Assembly: GCA_003168295.1 (NCBI GenBank)
Contig: PMST01000240.1
Span: forward strand, 1-6,262
Source of the DNA: Actinomycetota bacterium
GTDB lineage: Bacteria; Actinomycetota; Actinomycetes; Streptosporangiales; Streptosporangiaceae
DNA length: 6,262 bases
Direction of reading: 5' to 3'
Shown here: piece after piece, positions 1-5,525 of the stretch
Numbering within the stretch: the stretch's first letter is position 1
Layout: every line of letters begins with the position of its first letter
Translations under genes and position numbers: made by a program
Notes under the pieces: generated by a model
What the model was told of the DNA's origin: nothing
What the model saw: only the letters and a program-made list of their open reading frames with translations
Databases searched by the model: none

Positions 1-172
1 CGCCCGGGGTTCCGGCGAGATTCCGCTCGCGGATAGGGCCGATATTCCGCTGGCACCGTGATACACACCGACGAGCTGACCACCGTAAGCTCTGTGGCCA
101 GGCTCTATAGCTTCGGCCCCGGTACCCTGGCCCGGGTCTGCCCGTGACCGATTCTCTCCTCAGAGGCACCGC

Positions 173-1156
173 ATGATAACCGTCGCAGGCGAGGTCCTGA
201 TCGACCTCATCGTGGATCCGGCCGGTCACATCGATCCCAGGTTCGGTGGCGGTCCTTTCAACGTCGCGCGCGCCGTCGCCCGGCTTGGTCAGTCGGCGGC
301 CTTCCTCGGCCGGCTGTCCGGTGACCGGTTCGGTCGCCTGCTGCGAGGCGACCTTGACCGCCACGGGGTCCTGGTCGCCATCGAGGCCCCCGCCGACGCC
401 CCCACCACGCTGGCGGTCGTCGATGTCGATCCAGCCGGCGTCCCCGGCTACCAGTTCTACCTGAACGGCACGTCGGCGGCGGCGATCGAGCCCGGCCAGG
501 CCGGCCTGCCGGCGGGAACGACAGCACTGCATATCGGCAGCCTCGGCCTCGTCATGGAGCCGATCGGCACCAGCCTGGAACAGCTGGTTGCCACGCTGCC
601 GGCCGGCATTACGGTCATGCTCGACCCGAACTGCCGACCGGGTGCGATCGCGTCGCGGCAGGCCTACCTGGACCGGCTGGACCGGATCGCGCGCCGGGTG
701 GACGTGATCAAGACCAGCACGGAAGACCTCGCCTACCTGTTCCCGGGGAAAGACACGCAAAGCGCTGCCGCCGAGCTTTTCGCCCGGGGGCCCGCCTGCG
801 TGGTGGTCACCGACGGCGCGGCACCGGTACGGGCCTTCGCCGCGGGCGAGGAAATCCGCGCCGAGGTCCCGCCGGCCAAGATCGTCGACACCGTAGGCGC
901 CGGCGACGCGTTCGGCGGGGCCTTCCTCACCTGGTGGATGGGCAACGGACTCGGCCAGGCTGACTTCCGCGTGCCCTCGGCCGTGCGCAGCGCGACCCAG
1001 GCGGCGATCTACGCGTCGGTGGTTGCCTGCACGCGCCGCGGCGCGCAACCGCCCTGGGCCTACGAGCTGGGCGGCCATGACGGCTGGACCTGGCTGCCAC
1101 CGGGCCCCGACCGCGATCACGGCACCCCGGAGAACACCGAGGTAGGTCACGCCTGA
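173..1156 (+). CDS. PfkB-family carbohydrate kinase, fructokinase-like
   Basis: This 327-residue cytosolic enzyme is predicted to transfer phosphate from ATP to a sugar hydroxyl, most likely fructose or a related sugar. The ribokinase/PfkB fold is clear. The N-terminal strand contains GEVLIDLI (residues 6-13), followed by the substrate-side glycine signature GGGPFNVA (25-32). DPNCRP (151-156) is typical of fructokinase-like members, and KTSTEDL (180-186) follows it. The second PfkB signature, DTVGAGDAF (239-247), supplies the anion hole and the catalytic base Asp245. The length is normal for the family; the last 25 or so residues are a polar, probably disordered tail. The ATG is supported by AGAGG at 162-166, six bases upstream. 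No sugar transporter or regulator is visible beside it, so the substrate is inferred from motifs only. 2-Keto-3-deoxygluconate or another sugar cannot be excluded. Confidence 0.93.
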   Translation: MITVAGEVLIDLIVDPAGHIDPRFGGGPFNVARAVARLGQSAAFLGRLSGDRFGRLLRGDLDRHGVLVAIEAPADAPTTLAVVDVDPAGVPGYQFYLNGTSAAAIEPGQAGLPAGTTALHIGSLGLVMEPIGTSLEQLVATLPAGITVMLDPNCRPGAIASRQAYLDRLDRIARRVDVIKTSTEDLAYLFPGKDTQSAAAELFARGPACVVVTDGAAPVRAFAAGEEIRAEVPPAKIVDTVGAGDAFGGAFLTWWMGNGLGQADFRVPSAVRSATQAAIYASVVACTRRGAQPPWAYELGGHDGWTWLPPGPDRDHGTPENTEVGHA

Positions 1157-1173
1157 CGGCAGAAATTCCCGCG

Positions 1174-1680
1174 CTAGCCCCTTCTGAGCAGGATGCCGCT
1201 GATGAAGGCGGCCTGGCCGGCGTGCTGCAGGCAGTCGGAGATGACGCTGACGAGCCGGACGCCCAGCGTCACGGGCGGATCCCAGGCTTCGTCCACGACC
1301 CGCGTCAGGTCCGCGTCGGTGATATCGGACACCAGCCGGATGGTCTGCTCGTGCACCGCGTCGTGGTACCCGACGAGCAGGTCGGCCGATGAGACGGTGA
1401 CCTCGGACACCTGCCGTGAGCTGTGCCCGTAGCCGATATCGGATGGCTCGAAAGGCAGCTCGAACCGCTTCCCGTACTCCATCCATACCTGCGGCGCGCC
1501 GAAGGCGCCCGCCACGTGATCGTCCTGGACCCGGGCCAGATGCCAGCACAGCCAGGCAACCGAGTTCGCGTCGTCGTCGAGCCTGGCCGTCAGCTGGCTG
1601 GCGGTCAGGCCCTCGACCGCCTCGTGGACGGTCTCCTGCACCCGGCCGAACGCATCCGCCAATAGTTCCGCACTAGTCAT
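1174..1680 (-). CDS. DinB-superfamily (DUF664) protein, possibly mycothiol-dependent
   Basis: This 168-residue protein is a predicted four-helix-bundle member of the DinB/DUF664 superfamily, which includes metal-dependent, thiol-linked enzymes such as mycothiol-dependent maleylpyruvate isomerase and bacillithiol transferases. Family hallmarks are NSVAWLCWHLARVQDDH (39-55), GYGH (83-86), GYHDAVHEQ (104-112) and the C-terminal WDPPVTLGVRLVSVISD (133-149) followed by LQHAGQAAF (151-159). His47, His106 or His110, and His153 are the likely metal ligands. I chose the ATG at 1680 over an in-frame TTG at 1698 because the strong Shine-Dalgarno sequence lies between them and the ATG-initiated protein begins like the family. 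It converges on the sugar kinase with only 17 bases between stops and is divergent from the helicase gene. The substrate is unknown; a thiol-S-transferase or detoxification role is inference from the family. Confidence 0.88.
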   Translation of the reverse strand: MTSAELLADAFGRVQETVHEAVEGLTASQLTARLDDDANSVAWLCWHLARVQDDHVAGAFGAPQVWMEYGKRFELPFEPSDIGYGHSSRQVSEVTVSSADLLVGYHDAVHEQTIRLVSDITDADLTRVVDEAWDPPVTLGVRLVSVISDCLQHAGQAAFISGILLRRG

Positions 1681-1686
1681 GGCGTG

Positions 1687-1694
1687 CCCCTCCC
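1687..1694 (-). promoter_or_regulatory. Shine-Dalgarno site that decides the DinB gene start
   Basis: On the minus strand the sequence GGGAGGGG precedes the ATG at 1680. Its GGAGG core ends eight bases before that codon. The alternative in-frame TTG at 1698 lies upstream of this site, so the ATG is the better start. Confidence 0.75.
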
Positions 1695-1708
1695 TCAATC
1701 AAAAGAAA

Positions 1709-1714
1709 AATTTA
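1709..1714 (-). promoter_or_regulatory. Candidate -10 element of the DinB gene
   Basis: Reading the minus strand, TAAATT fits the actinobacterial TAnnnT -10 pattern and sits in the only A/T-rich patch (1697-1714) of this region. A transcription start near 1702 would give a leader of about 20 bases ending in the Shine-Dalgarno site. No good -35 hexamer is visible 16-18 bases upstream, so the call rests on the -10 alone. Confidence 0.35.
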
Positions 1715-1790
1715 CCCGAACGGCCCGTGTGACACGCCGCGCCGACCTGGTCTGGTGTCCCGCGTGGTCGCCCCGCCGGGCTGCACGCGA

Positions 1791-1805
1791 TACCGTTCCG
1801 ACGTG
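1791..1805 (+). promoter_or_regulatory. Candidate -10 for a leaderless helicase mRNA
   Basis: TACCGT (1791-1796) fits TAnnnT and ends six bases before the GTG at 1803, the geometry of a leaderless transcript in which the start codon is the transcription start. None of the in-frame GTG codons at 1755, 1803, 1860 or 2049 has a good Shine-Dalgarno sequence, which makes leaderless initiation plausible. No convincing -35 is visible. Confidence 0.25.
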
Positions 1806-4124
1806 CCCCCAGGCCGCAGCCGGAAATCACCACCGGTTCCCAGCGACCCTAGTACCCCTGTGGCCAAAACCAGCCCCAGAACCCCCAGCAGCCCCAAAAC
1901 CCTCAGCACCTCTAAGGCCCAGAGAAACCCCAAAACCCCCAGTAGCCTTAAAGCCCCGAGGGCGCCCAAAGCCGACAGCGACCCCAAGGGCTCTCCGGAC
2001 TCGGACATTTTCTCCGACCTCAGCCACACCACCAGTGTCAGCAAGGCGGTGCCTGATGTCCCCGACCTTCTCGCGGCGGCGGTCGCAGGCATCGGCGGTG
2101 CCGAGCGGCCAGGACAGGTCGCCATGGCCCAGGCGGTGCAGCGGGCCATCGAGACCGGCGATCACCTCGCCGTCCAGGCCGGAACGGGAACCGGAAAGTC
2201 GCTGGCGTACCTGGTACCGGCGGTCCGGCACGCGCTGACGACCGAGAGCACGGTGGTGGTGGCGACGGCCACCATCGCGCTGCAGCGCCAGCTGATCGAC
2301 CGTGACCTGCCACGCCTGGTCACGGCCCTCGCGCCGCTGCTCGGCCGGGAACCGGATTTCGCGATCCTGAAGGGCCGCCGCAACTACCTGTGCCTGCACC
2401 GCCAGCGCGGCGCGGACCCGAATACCGACGACCCGCAGGACACGCTGTTCGAGCCGGTCGATACGGGCCCCGCCTCGCCGCTGGGACGGCAGGTGAAGCG
2501 GCTGCACGAATGGGCGGAGGAGACGACGACGGGGGACCGCGACGAGCTGGTCCCCGGCGTGCCGGAGGCGGCCTGGCGTCAGGTCTCGGTCAGCGCGCAG
2601 GAGTGCATCGGCGCCCATCGCTGCCCGTACGGTTCCCGGTGTTTCGCCGAGCGCGCGCGCGACGTCGCGGCGAAGGCACACATTGTCGTGACCAACCACG
2701 CACTGCTCGCGATCGACGCGACGTCCGATATCGACGTGCTGCCCGAGCACGACGTCGTGATCATCGATGAGGCCCATGACCTGGTGGACCGGGTTACCTC
2801 GGCCACGACGGGCGAGCTATCCGGGCCTGGCGTGGACACGGCCGCCCGCCGCTGCGCGCGCCTGACCGATTCCGCGGCGGCTGAGGGATCGCCCGCCGTG
2901 GCGGACGGCCTGCGTCAGGCGGCGGCCGCGCTCACGCTGGACCTCGGTGACGCGCCCGGCGGCCGGATGGACGTGCTGTCAGGCGCCCTGGGCGCGACCC
3001 TGACCTCGGTGCGGGACGCGGCGGGCGCGTGCGCGGAGGCGATTCGCGCCAGCGCACCTGGCCAGGAGGAGGATCCGCAGCGGATGGCGGCGGCCCGGAT
3101 GACCCTGGCCGGGCTCGATGAGATTCAGCGCACCGCTGGCCGGATGCTTGACGCGTTCGGCGTCGACATCACCGCGCGGGATGAGGTGGTCTGGCTCGAC
3201 CGGCCGCTCGTCGAGGACGCGCGGCGGGCGCCCACGCTGCGGGTGGCGCCGCTCGAGGTCGGCCACGTGCTGCGGACACGGTTGTTCGGCCAGCGCACGG
3301 TGGCGCTCACCTCCGCCACCCTTGCCCTCGGCGGTTCTTTCACGCCGCTGGCCGTCCAGTGGGGGTTGCCTCCCGCGAATGGCCAGTCGCGGCCCGATGA
3401 GGATGAGCAGCTGACGTGGACCGGACTTGACGTCGGGTCGCCGTTCGATCACCCGCGCAGCGGCATCTTGTACGTAGCCAGGCACCTGCCGCCGCCGGGC
3501 CGGGACCAGCTGCCTGAGGCGTACCTGACCGAACTCGAGGAGCTGATCCGCGCGGCCGGCGGCCGTACGCTCGGACTGTTCTCCTCCATGCGGGCCGCGA
3601 AAGAGGCGGCCGGGGCGCTCCGCGGCCGGATCGCCCATCCGCTGCTCTGCCAGGGCGACGATGTCACGGCCCAGTTGGTCAGGCAGTTCGCCGAGGACGA
3701 GCCGACTTGCCTGTTCGGCACGCTGTCGCTGTGGCAGGGCGTGGATGTGCCCGGCAGCTCGCTGCAGCTGGTCGTGATCGACAGGATCCCGTTCCCGCGG
3801 CCCGATGATCCGCTGGCCTCGGCACGTCAGCGCGCGGTGGCGGCCCGCGGCGGCAACGGGTTCATGACGGTCGCCGCGTCTCAGGCCGCGCTGCTCCTGG
3901 CTCAGGGGGCCGGGCGGCTGCTCCGGACCATGACCGACCGCGGGGTGGTCGCCGTGCTCGATCCCCGCCTGATGACCGCCCGTTACGGCGATTTCCTGCG
4001 AGCTTCGTTGCCGCCCTTCTGGACGACCGCCGACCCCGCCATCGTCCGTGCCGCCCTGGGCCGGCTGGCCGTGACGTCCGCGCCTGCGGAACCCGCGGCG
4101 TCCGCCGCCCATGCTCCCGCCTAA
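1803..4124 (+). CDS. dinG: ATP-dependent DNA helicase, DinG/XPD family with Fe-S cluster
   Basis: This is a superfamily 2, 5'-3' DNA helicase related to DinG, XPD and YoaA, acting in DNA repair and in resolving unusual DNA structures. From the GTG at 1803 it has 773 residues. Motifs in order: RPGQ (102-105), Walker A AGTGTGKS (126-133, Lys132), four Fe-S cluster cysteines Cys197, Cys268, Cys274 and Cys280 spaced as in the XPD iron-sulfur domain, the DEAH box (322-325), TSATLA (503-508), SLWQGVDVPG (642-651) and the arginine-finger motif QGAGRLLR (701-708). There is no exonuclease domain, as is usual for actinobacterial DinG. The conserved part begins only near residue 84 (PDVPDLLAAAV). Before it lies a low-complexity Pro/Ser/Lys extension with hexapeptide repeats, so the true start may be GTG 2049 (691 residues, nearer the usual length) or GTG 1755. 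I chose 1803 for the candidate leaderless -10. No SOS (GAAC-N4-GTTC) box was seen upstream. Confidence 0.93.
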   Translation: MPPGRSRKSPPVPSDPSTPVAKTSPRTPSSPKTLSTSKAQRNPKTPSSLKAPRAPKADSDPKGSPDSDIFSDLSHTTSVSKAVPDVPDLLAAAVAGIGGAERPGQVAMAQAVQRAIETGDHLAVQAGTGTGKSLAYLVPAVRHALTTESTVVVATATIALQRQLIDRDLPRLVTALAPLLGREPDFAILKGRRNYLCLHRQRGADPNTDDPQDTLFEPVDTGPASPLGRQVKRLHEWAEETTTGDRDELVPGVPEAAWRQVSVSAQECIGAHRCPYGSRCFAERARDVAAKAHIVVTNHALLAIDATSDIDVLPEHDVVIIDEAHDLVDRVTSATTGELSGPGVDTAARRCARLTDSAAAEGSPAVADGLRQAAAALTLDLGDAPGGRMDVLSGALGATLTSVRDAAGACAEAIRASAPGQEEDPQRMAAARMTLAGLDEIQRTAGRMLDAFGVDITARDEVVWLDRPLVEDARRAPTLRVAPLEVGHVLRTRLFGQRTVALTSATLALGGSFTPLAVQWGLPPANGQSRPDEDEQLTWTGLDVGSPFDHPRSGILYVARHLPPPGRDQLPEAYLTELEELIRAAGGRTLGLFSSMRAAKEAAGALRGRIAHPLLCQGDDVTAQLVRQFAEDEPTCLFGTLSLWQGVDVPGSSLQLVVIDRIPFPRPDDPLASARQRAVAARGGNGFMTVAASQAALLLAQGAGRLLRTMTDRGVVAVLDPRLMTARYGDFLRASLPPFWTTADPAIVRAALGRLAVTSAPAEPAASAAHAPA
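1872..1997 (+). repeat. Seven degenerate 18-bp tandem repeats (hexapeptide units)
   Basis: In the helicase reading frame this stretch divides into seven six-codon units: SPRTPS, SPKTLS, TSKAQR, NPKTPS, SLKAPR, APKADS and DPKGSP. Each follows x-[P/S/L]-[K/R]-x-x-x. At DNA level, units 2 (1890-1907) and 4 (1926-1943) are the most alike, differing at three of 18 bases. Codons such as AAA, AGA, AGT and CTT, otherwise scarce here, are enriched. The plus strand is rich in C and A and poor in T. The predicted peptide is basic and disordered. It either forms an N-terminal tail of the helicase or lies in its untranslated upstream region. Confidence 0.75.
1874..1902 (-). other. Predicted G-quadruplex motif
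   Basis: On the minus strand there are four G-runs of 3, 4, 5 and 4 bases separated by loops of 4, 5 and 4 bases (plus-strand C-runs at 1874-1877, 1882-1886, 1892-1895 and 1900-1902). This satisfies the standard G3+N1-7 definition. Further runs at 1918-1920, 1928-1931, 1936-1940 and 1954-1957 could extend or compete with it. It lies within the tandem repeats and on the template strand of the helicase gene. Folding is predicted from pattern only. Confidence 0.6.
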
Positions 4125-4201
4125 TGCCGCATCAGGTCACCTTCGCCCGCTCGGGCTCGCTCGACCCGGCGCTTGGTAACCGCCACGCCGACCACACCCG
4201 C

Positions 4202-4238
4202 CCACGTCAGGTCGCCGCCCGAGCCAACGTGGCCTGAC
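4202..4238. repeat. Interlocking inverted repeats between convergent genes
   Basis: Two dyads interleave in the 139-base gap between the helicase and acetyltransferase stops: CCACGT (4202-4207) with ACGTGG (4227-4232), and GTCAGG (4206-4211) with CCTGAC (4233-4238). Only one can form fully at a time because the left arms share two bases. A separate short hairpin, GCCC-GCTC-GGGC, lies at 4145-4156. No T-tract follows either, so a classical intrinsic terminator is not supported; a bidirectional factor-assisted terminator is possible. Confidence 0.35.
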
Positions 4239-4263
4239 CAGCGACTGCCCGAAACGACAGTCC

Positions 4264-5217
4264 TCAGCCCGCGGTCTTGGTTTTGATGAGCGGCGCGTCC
4301 CGCGTGAGCTCCCGGAACCCGACGCTGTAGTACAGCCCGCGCGCCTTGGGATGCCCCGGCGCACCCAGGCATGCGACCGTCGCATGAGTGGCCCCGGCCG
4401 CCCGCGCCAGATGCATCCCGTGCAGAAGCATCGCCCTTCCCAGCCCCAGACGCCGGTAGTCCGGATGCGTCCCGACCGGCTCGAACTCAGCGGTCTTGTT
4501 CGCTTCATCGAGCCACATGATCGTCGAGGAGGCCATCGTTCCGTCCGGCGCCTCCACCAGGATGTGCAGGTCGCCGCGATACGCCGTCGTCTCCCGGACG
4601 CCCTGGTAGCCCTCGGCCGTGTACGTCGAGGGAGCCCACGCGTCCAGACGGGCCTGAACCGCGGCCTCCGGCCCGGCCTCGTCGGCGGTGCGGAACCGGA
4701 ATCCGTCGGGCAGTACCGGCTGTTCCACGTCGGTGAGGTCGCGCTCGTTGAGCTGGGTCCAGGACCCGGCGTCGCCGAGCGCGGCCAGGTCGGTCTCATA
4801 GCCGTGCACCGCCCATCGCTTCACGGCGAACTCACCGGCGGCGCTCGGCATCACCGTACGCTTGATGCCCGCCGCCGTACCGTCGTACCAGTCGATCACC
4901 TCGTCAACCAGCCCGGCGTGGCCGGGATGGACCTGATAGGCGAGATAGGCGCCGGTCACGTCCTTCACCGACCCGTCGCTCCGCTTCACCTGGTGCGGGA
5001 GATAGGCCCAGCCCCACGCCACCAGGTCGCCGCCAGAGAACCACAGCCGACGCGCCCAGCTTGCGCCGTCGCTGGCGTGCCCCTTGCCCCAGATCCAGGC
5101 CAGCTCGCCGAACGACGCGTCGCTGTTCACCAGGTCCGGGCGGGTGGCGGTGACACGCTGCGCCAGACCCTGCATGAGCTGCACGTCCGCGGCGGTAACC
5201 AGGTCGAAGTTCGCCAT
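4264..5217 (-). CDS. GNAT-family N-acetyltransferase, apparent tandem domain
   Basis: This 317-residue cytosolic protein is predicted to transfer an acetyl group from acetyl-CoA to an amine; the acceptor is unknown. The C-terminal GNAT domain (about 170-315) has the acetyl-CoA pyrophosphate-binding segment EPVGTHPDYRRLGLGRAML (246-264), matching R-x-x-G-x-G, and the late-domain motif ARGLYYSVGF (292-301). The N-terminal half (about 5-145) has a similar but eroded layout, with YQVHPGHAGLVDEVIDW (94-110) where the CoA loop would be and KRWAVHGY (133-140) where the xxYxxxGF motif would be. This suggests a tandem GNAT with one inactive lobe. I chose ATG 5217; a GTG at 5310 would add 31 residues, seven of them arginine and unlike the family. 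Neither start has a good Shine-Dalgarno sequence. The gene converges on the helicase and is divergent from the LCP gene. Mycothiol synthase (MshD) is also a tandem GNAT, but I see no specific reason to assign that role. Confidence 0.88.
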   Translation of the reverse strand: MANFDLVTAADVQLMQGLAQRVTATRPDLVNSDASFGELAWIWGKGHASDGASWARRLWFSGGDLVAWGWAYLPHQVKRSDGSVKDVTGAYLAYQVHPGHAGLVDEVIDWYDGTAAGIKRTVMPSAAGEFAVKRWAVHGYETDLAALGDAGSWTQLNERDLTDVEQPVLPDGFRFRTADEAGPEAAVQARLDAWAPSTYTAEGYQGVRETTAYRGDLHILVEAPDGTMASSTIMWLDEANKTAEFEPVGTHPDYRRLGLGRAMLLHGMHLARAAGATHATVACLGAPGHPKARGLYYSVGFRELTRDAPLIKTKTAG

Positions 5218-5405
5218 AGTGCGCCACTGTGCCAGGACTCCGCAAAACCGTCGAACCGTTTTCCGCGGCCGCCAATCGCGGCGACTGCGGACATCGACCA
5301 CGCGCGTCACGACCTACCGCGCGAACGTCGCCTGCTACGGCACTCGCTACCGCCCGCCTAGCTGCCGCCCGCGCGGTCCGGCCGCCTGTGTTGCCGCTTA
5401 CGGAC

Positions 5406-5454
5406 ATGTTACGAATTGTCCGATACGGATGAAACGCGCGTTACTGGGTAACAT
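5406..5454. promoter_or_regulatory. GTTAC/GTAAC dyads, candidate operator
   Basis: GTTAC-TGG-GTAAC forms a 13-base dyad at 5440-5452, five bases upstream of the candidate -35. In addition ATGTTAC (5406-5412) is the exact inverse of GTAACAT (5448-5454). The element therefore contains three copies of the same half-site. GTnAC half-sites are used by actinobacterial OmpR-family regulators such as MtrA and GlnR, but the spacing here does not match the 11-base periodicity of a GlnR box. The regulator is unknown. Confidence 0.4.
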
Positions 5455-5457
5455 TTC

Positions 5458-5485
5458 GGGAACTAGAGGCATTTAACATCCGTTG
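5458..5485 (+). promoter_or_regulatory. Candidate ECF-sigma promoter of the LCP gene
   Basis: GGGAAC (5458-5463) and GTTG (5482-5485) are separated by exactly 18 bases. This resembles the GGAA(T/C)-N18-GTT promoters of the SigR/SigH class, and the AAC...CGT(T/C) pattern of envelope-stress SigE promoters. Transcription would begin near 5490-5493, giving a leader of about 35 bases that ends in the Shine-Dalgarno site. The position and context fit an envelope gene; the sigma factor itself is inference. Confidence 0.45.
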
Positions 5486-5492
5486 GGCAGGG

Positions 5493-5508
5493 GACTGGGC
5501 ACCCAGTC
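5493..5508 (+). repeat. Leader hairpin ahead of the LCP gene
   Basis: GACTGGG-CA-CCCAGTC is a perfect 7-base inverted repeat with a two-base centre (as RNA, a six-pair stem with a GCAC loop). It lies between the predicted transcription start and the GGGAGG ribosome-binding site at 5514-5519. It could be an mRNA stabilising hairpin, a translation control element or a protein-binding operator. There is no T-tract, so it is not a terminator. Confidence 0.5.
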
Positions 5509-5525
5509 GCAGCGGGAGGTCGGGT

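Larger units (their letters stand above)
5218..5525. other. Divergent intergenic control region
   Basis: This 308-base gap separates the divergent acetyltransferase and LCP genes. The left part (5218-5400) is GC-rich with no convincing gene or promoter, only a weak AAAAC-N9-GTTTT dyad at 5244-5262. The right part (5400-5525) is relatively A/T-rich and holds the GTTAC/GTAAC dyads, the ECF-like promoter, the leader hairpin and the ribosome-binding site of the LCP gene, each listed separately. Confidence 0.7.

Noticed and set aside
2..61. A frame open from the left edge to a TGA, possibly the tail of an upstream gene
   Set aside because: Nineteen codons without a recognisable motif are too few to support a gene, and another frame is also open from the edge.
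58..147. A 29-codon GTG-initiated frame upstream of the sugar kinase, a possible leader peptide
   Set aside because: It has no ribosome-binding site, no regulatory codon run and no attenuator structure after it; frames of this size are expected by chance.
1684..2238. A 184-codon proline-rich open frame overlapping the helicase start
   Set aside because: It is the tandem repeat read in another frame (PKP-type units), has no recognisable domain, and ends inside the strongly conserved helicase Walker A region.
1827..2777. A 316-codon antisense open frame covering the helicase N-terminal half
   Set aside because: It lies opposite conserved Walker A and Fe-S cysteine codons, and its composition is that of a reverse-complement shadow.
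2979..4112. A 377-codon open frame antisense to the helicase
   Set aside because: It is antisense to the conserved helicase motifs, arginine- and glycine-rich without domains, and typical of shadow frames in high-GC DNA.
5244..5262. AAAAC-N9-GTTTT dyad upstream of the acetyltransferase
   Set aside because: The arms are only five bases long with a nine-base centre, and no promoter elements can be placed around it, so it is indistinguishable from chance.
5251..5266. TCGAAC followed by TTCCG, resembling an actinobacterial SOS (LexA) box
   Set aside because: The right half-site should be GTTC after four bases but reads TTCC, with two mismatches in the core; the neighbouring genes are not SOS genes.
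4351..5361. A 336-codon plus-strand frame across the acetyltransferase
   Set aside because: The opposite strand encodes a clear GNAT protein; this frame shows no domain and runs into the intergenic region without a ribosome-binding site.
5408..5452. A GlnR box (GTnAC-N6-GAAAC) using the GTTAC and GAAAC copies
   Set aside because: The distances between the copies (23, 9 and 8 bases) do not follow the required 11-base periodicity.
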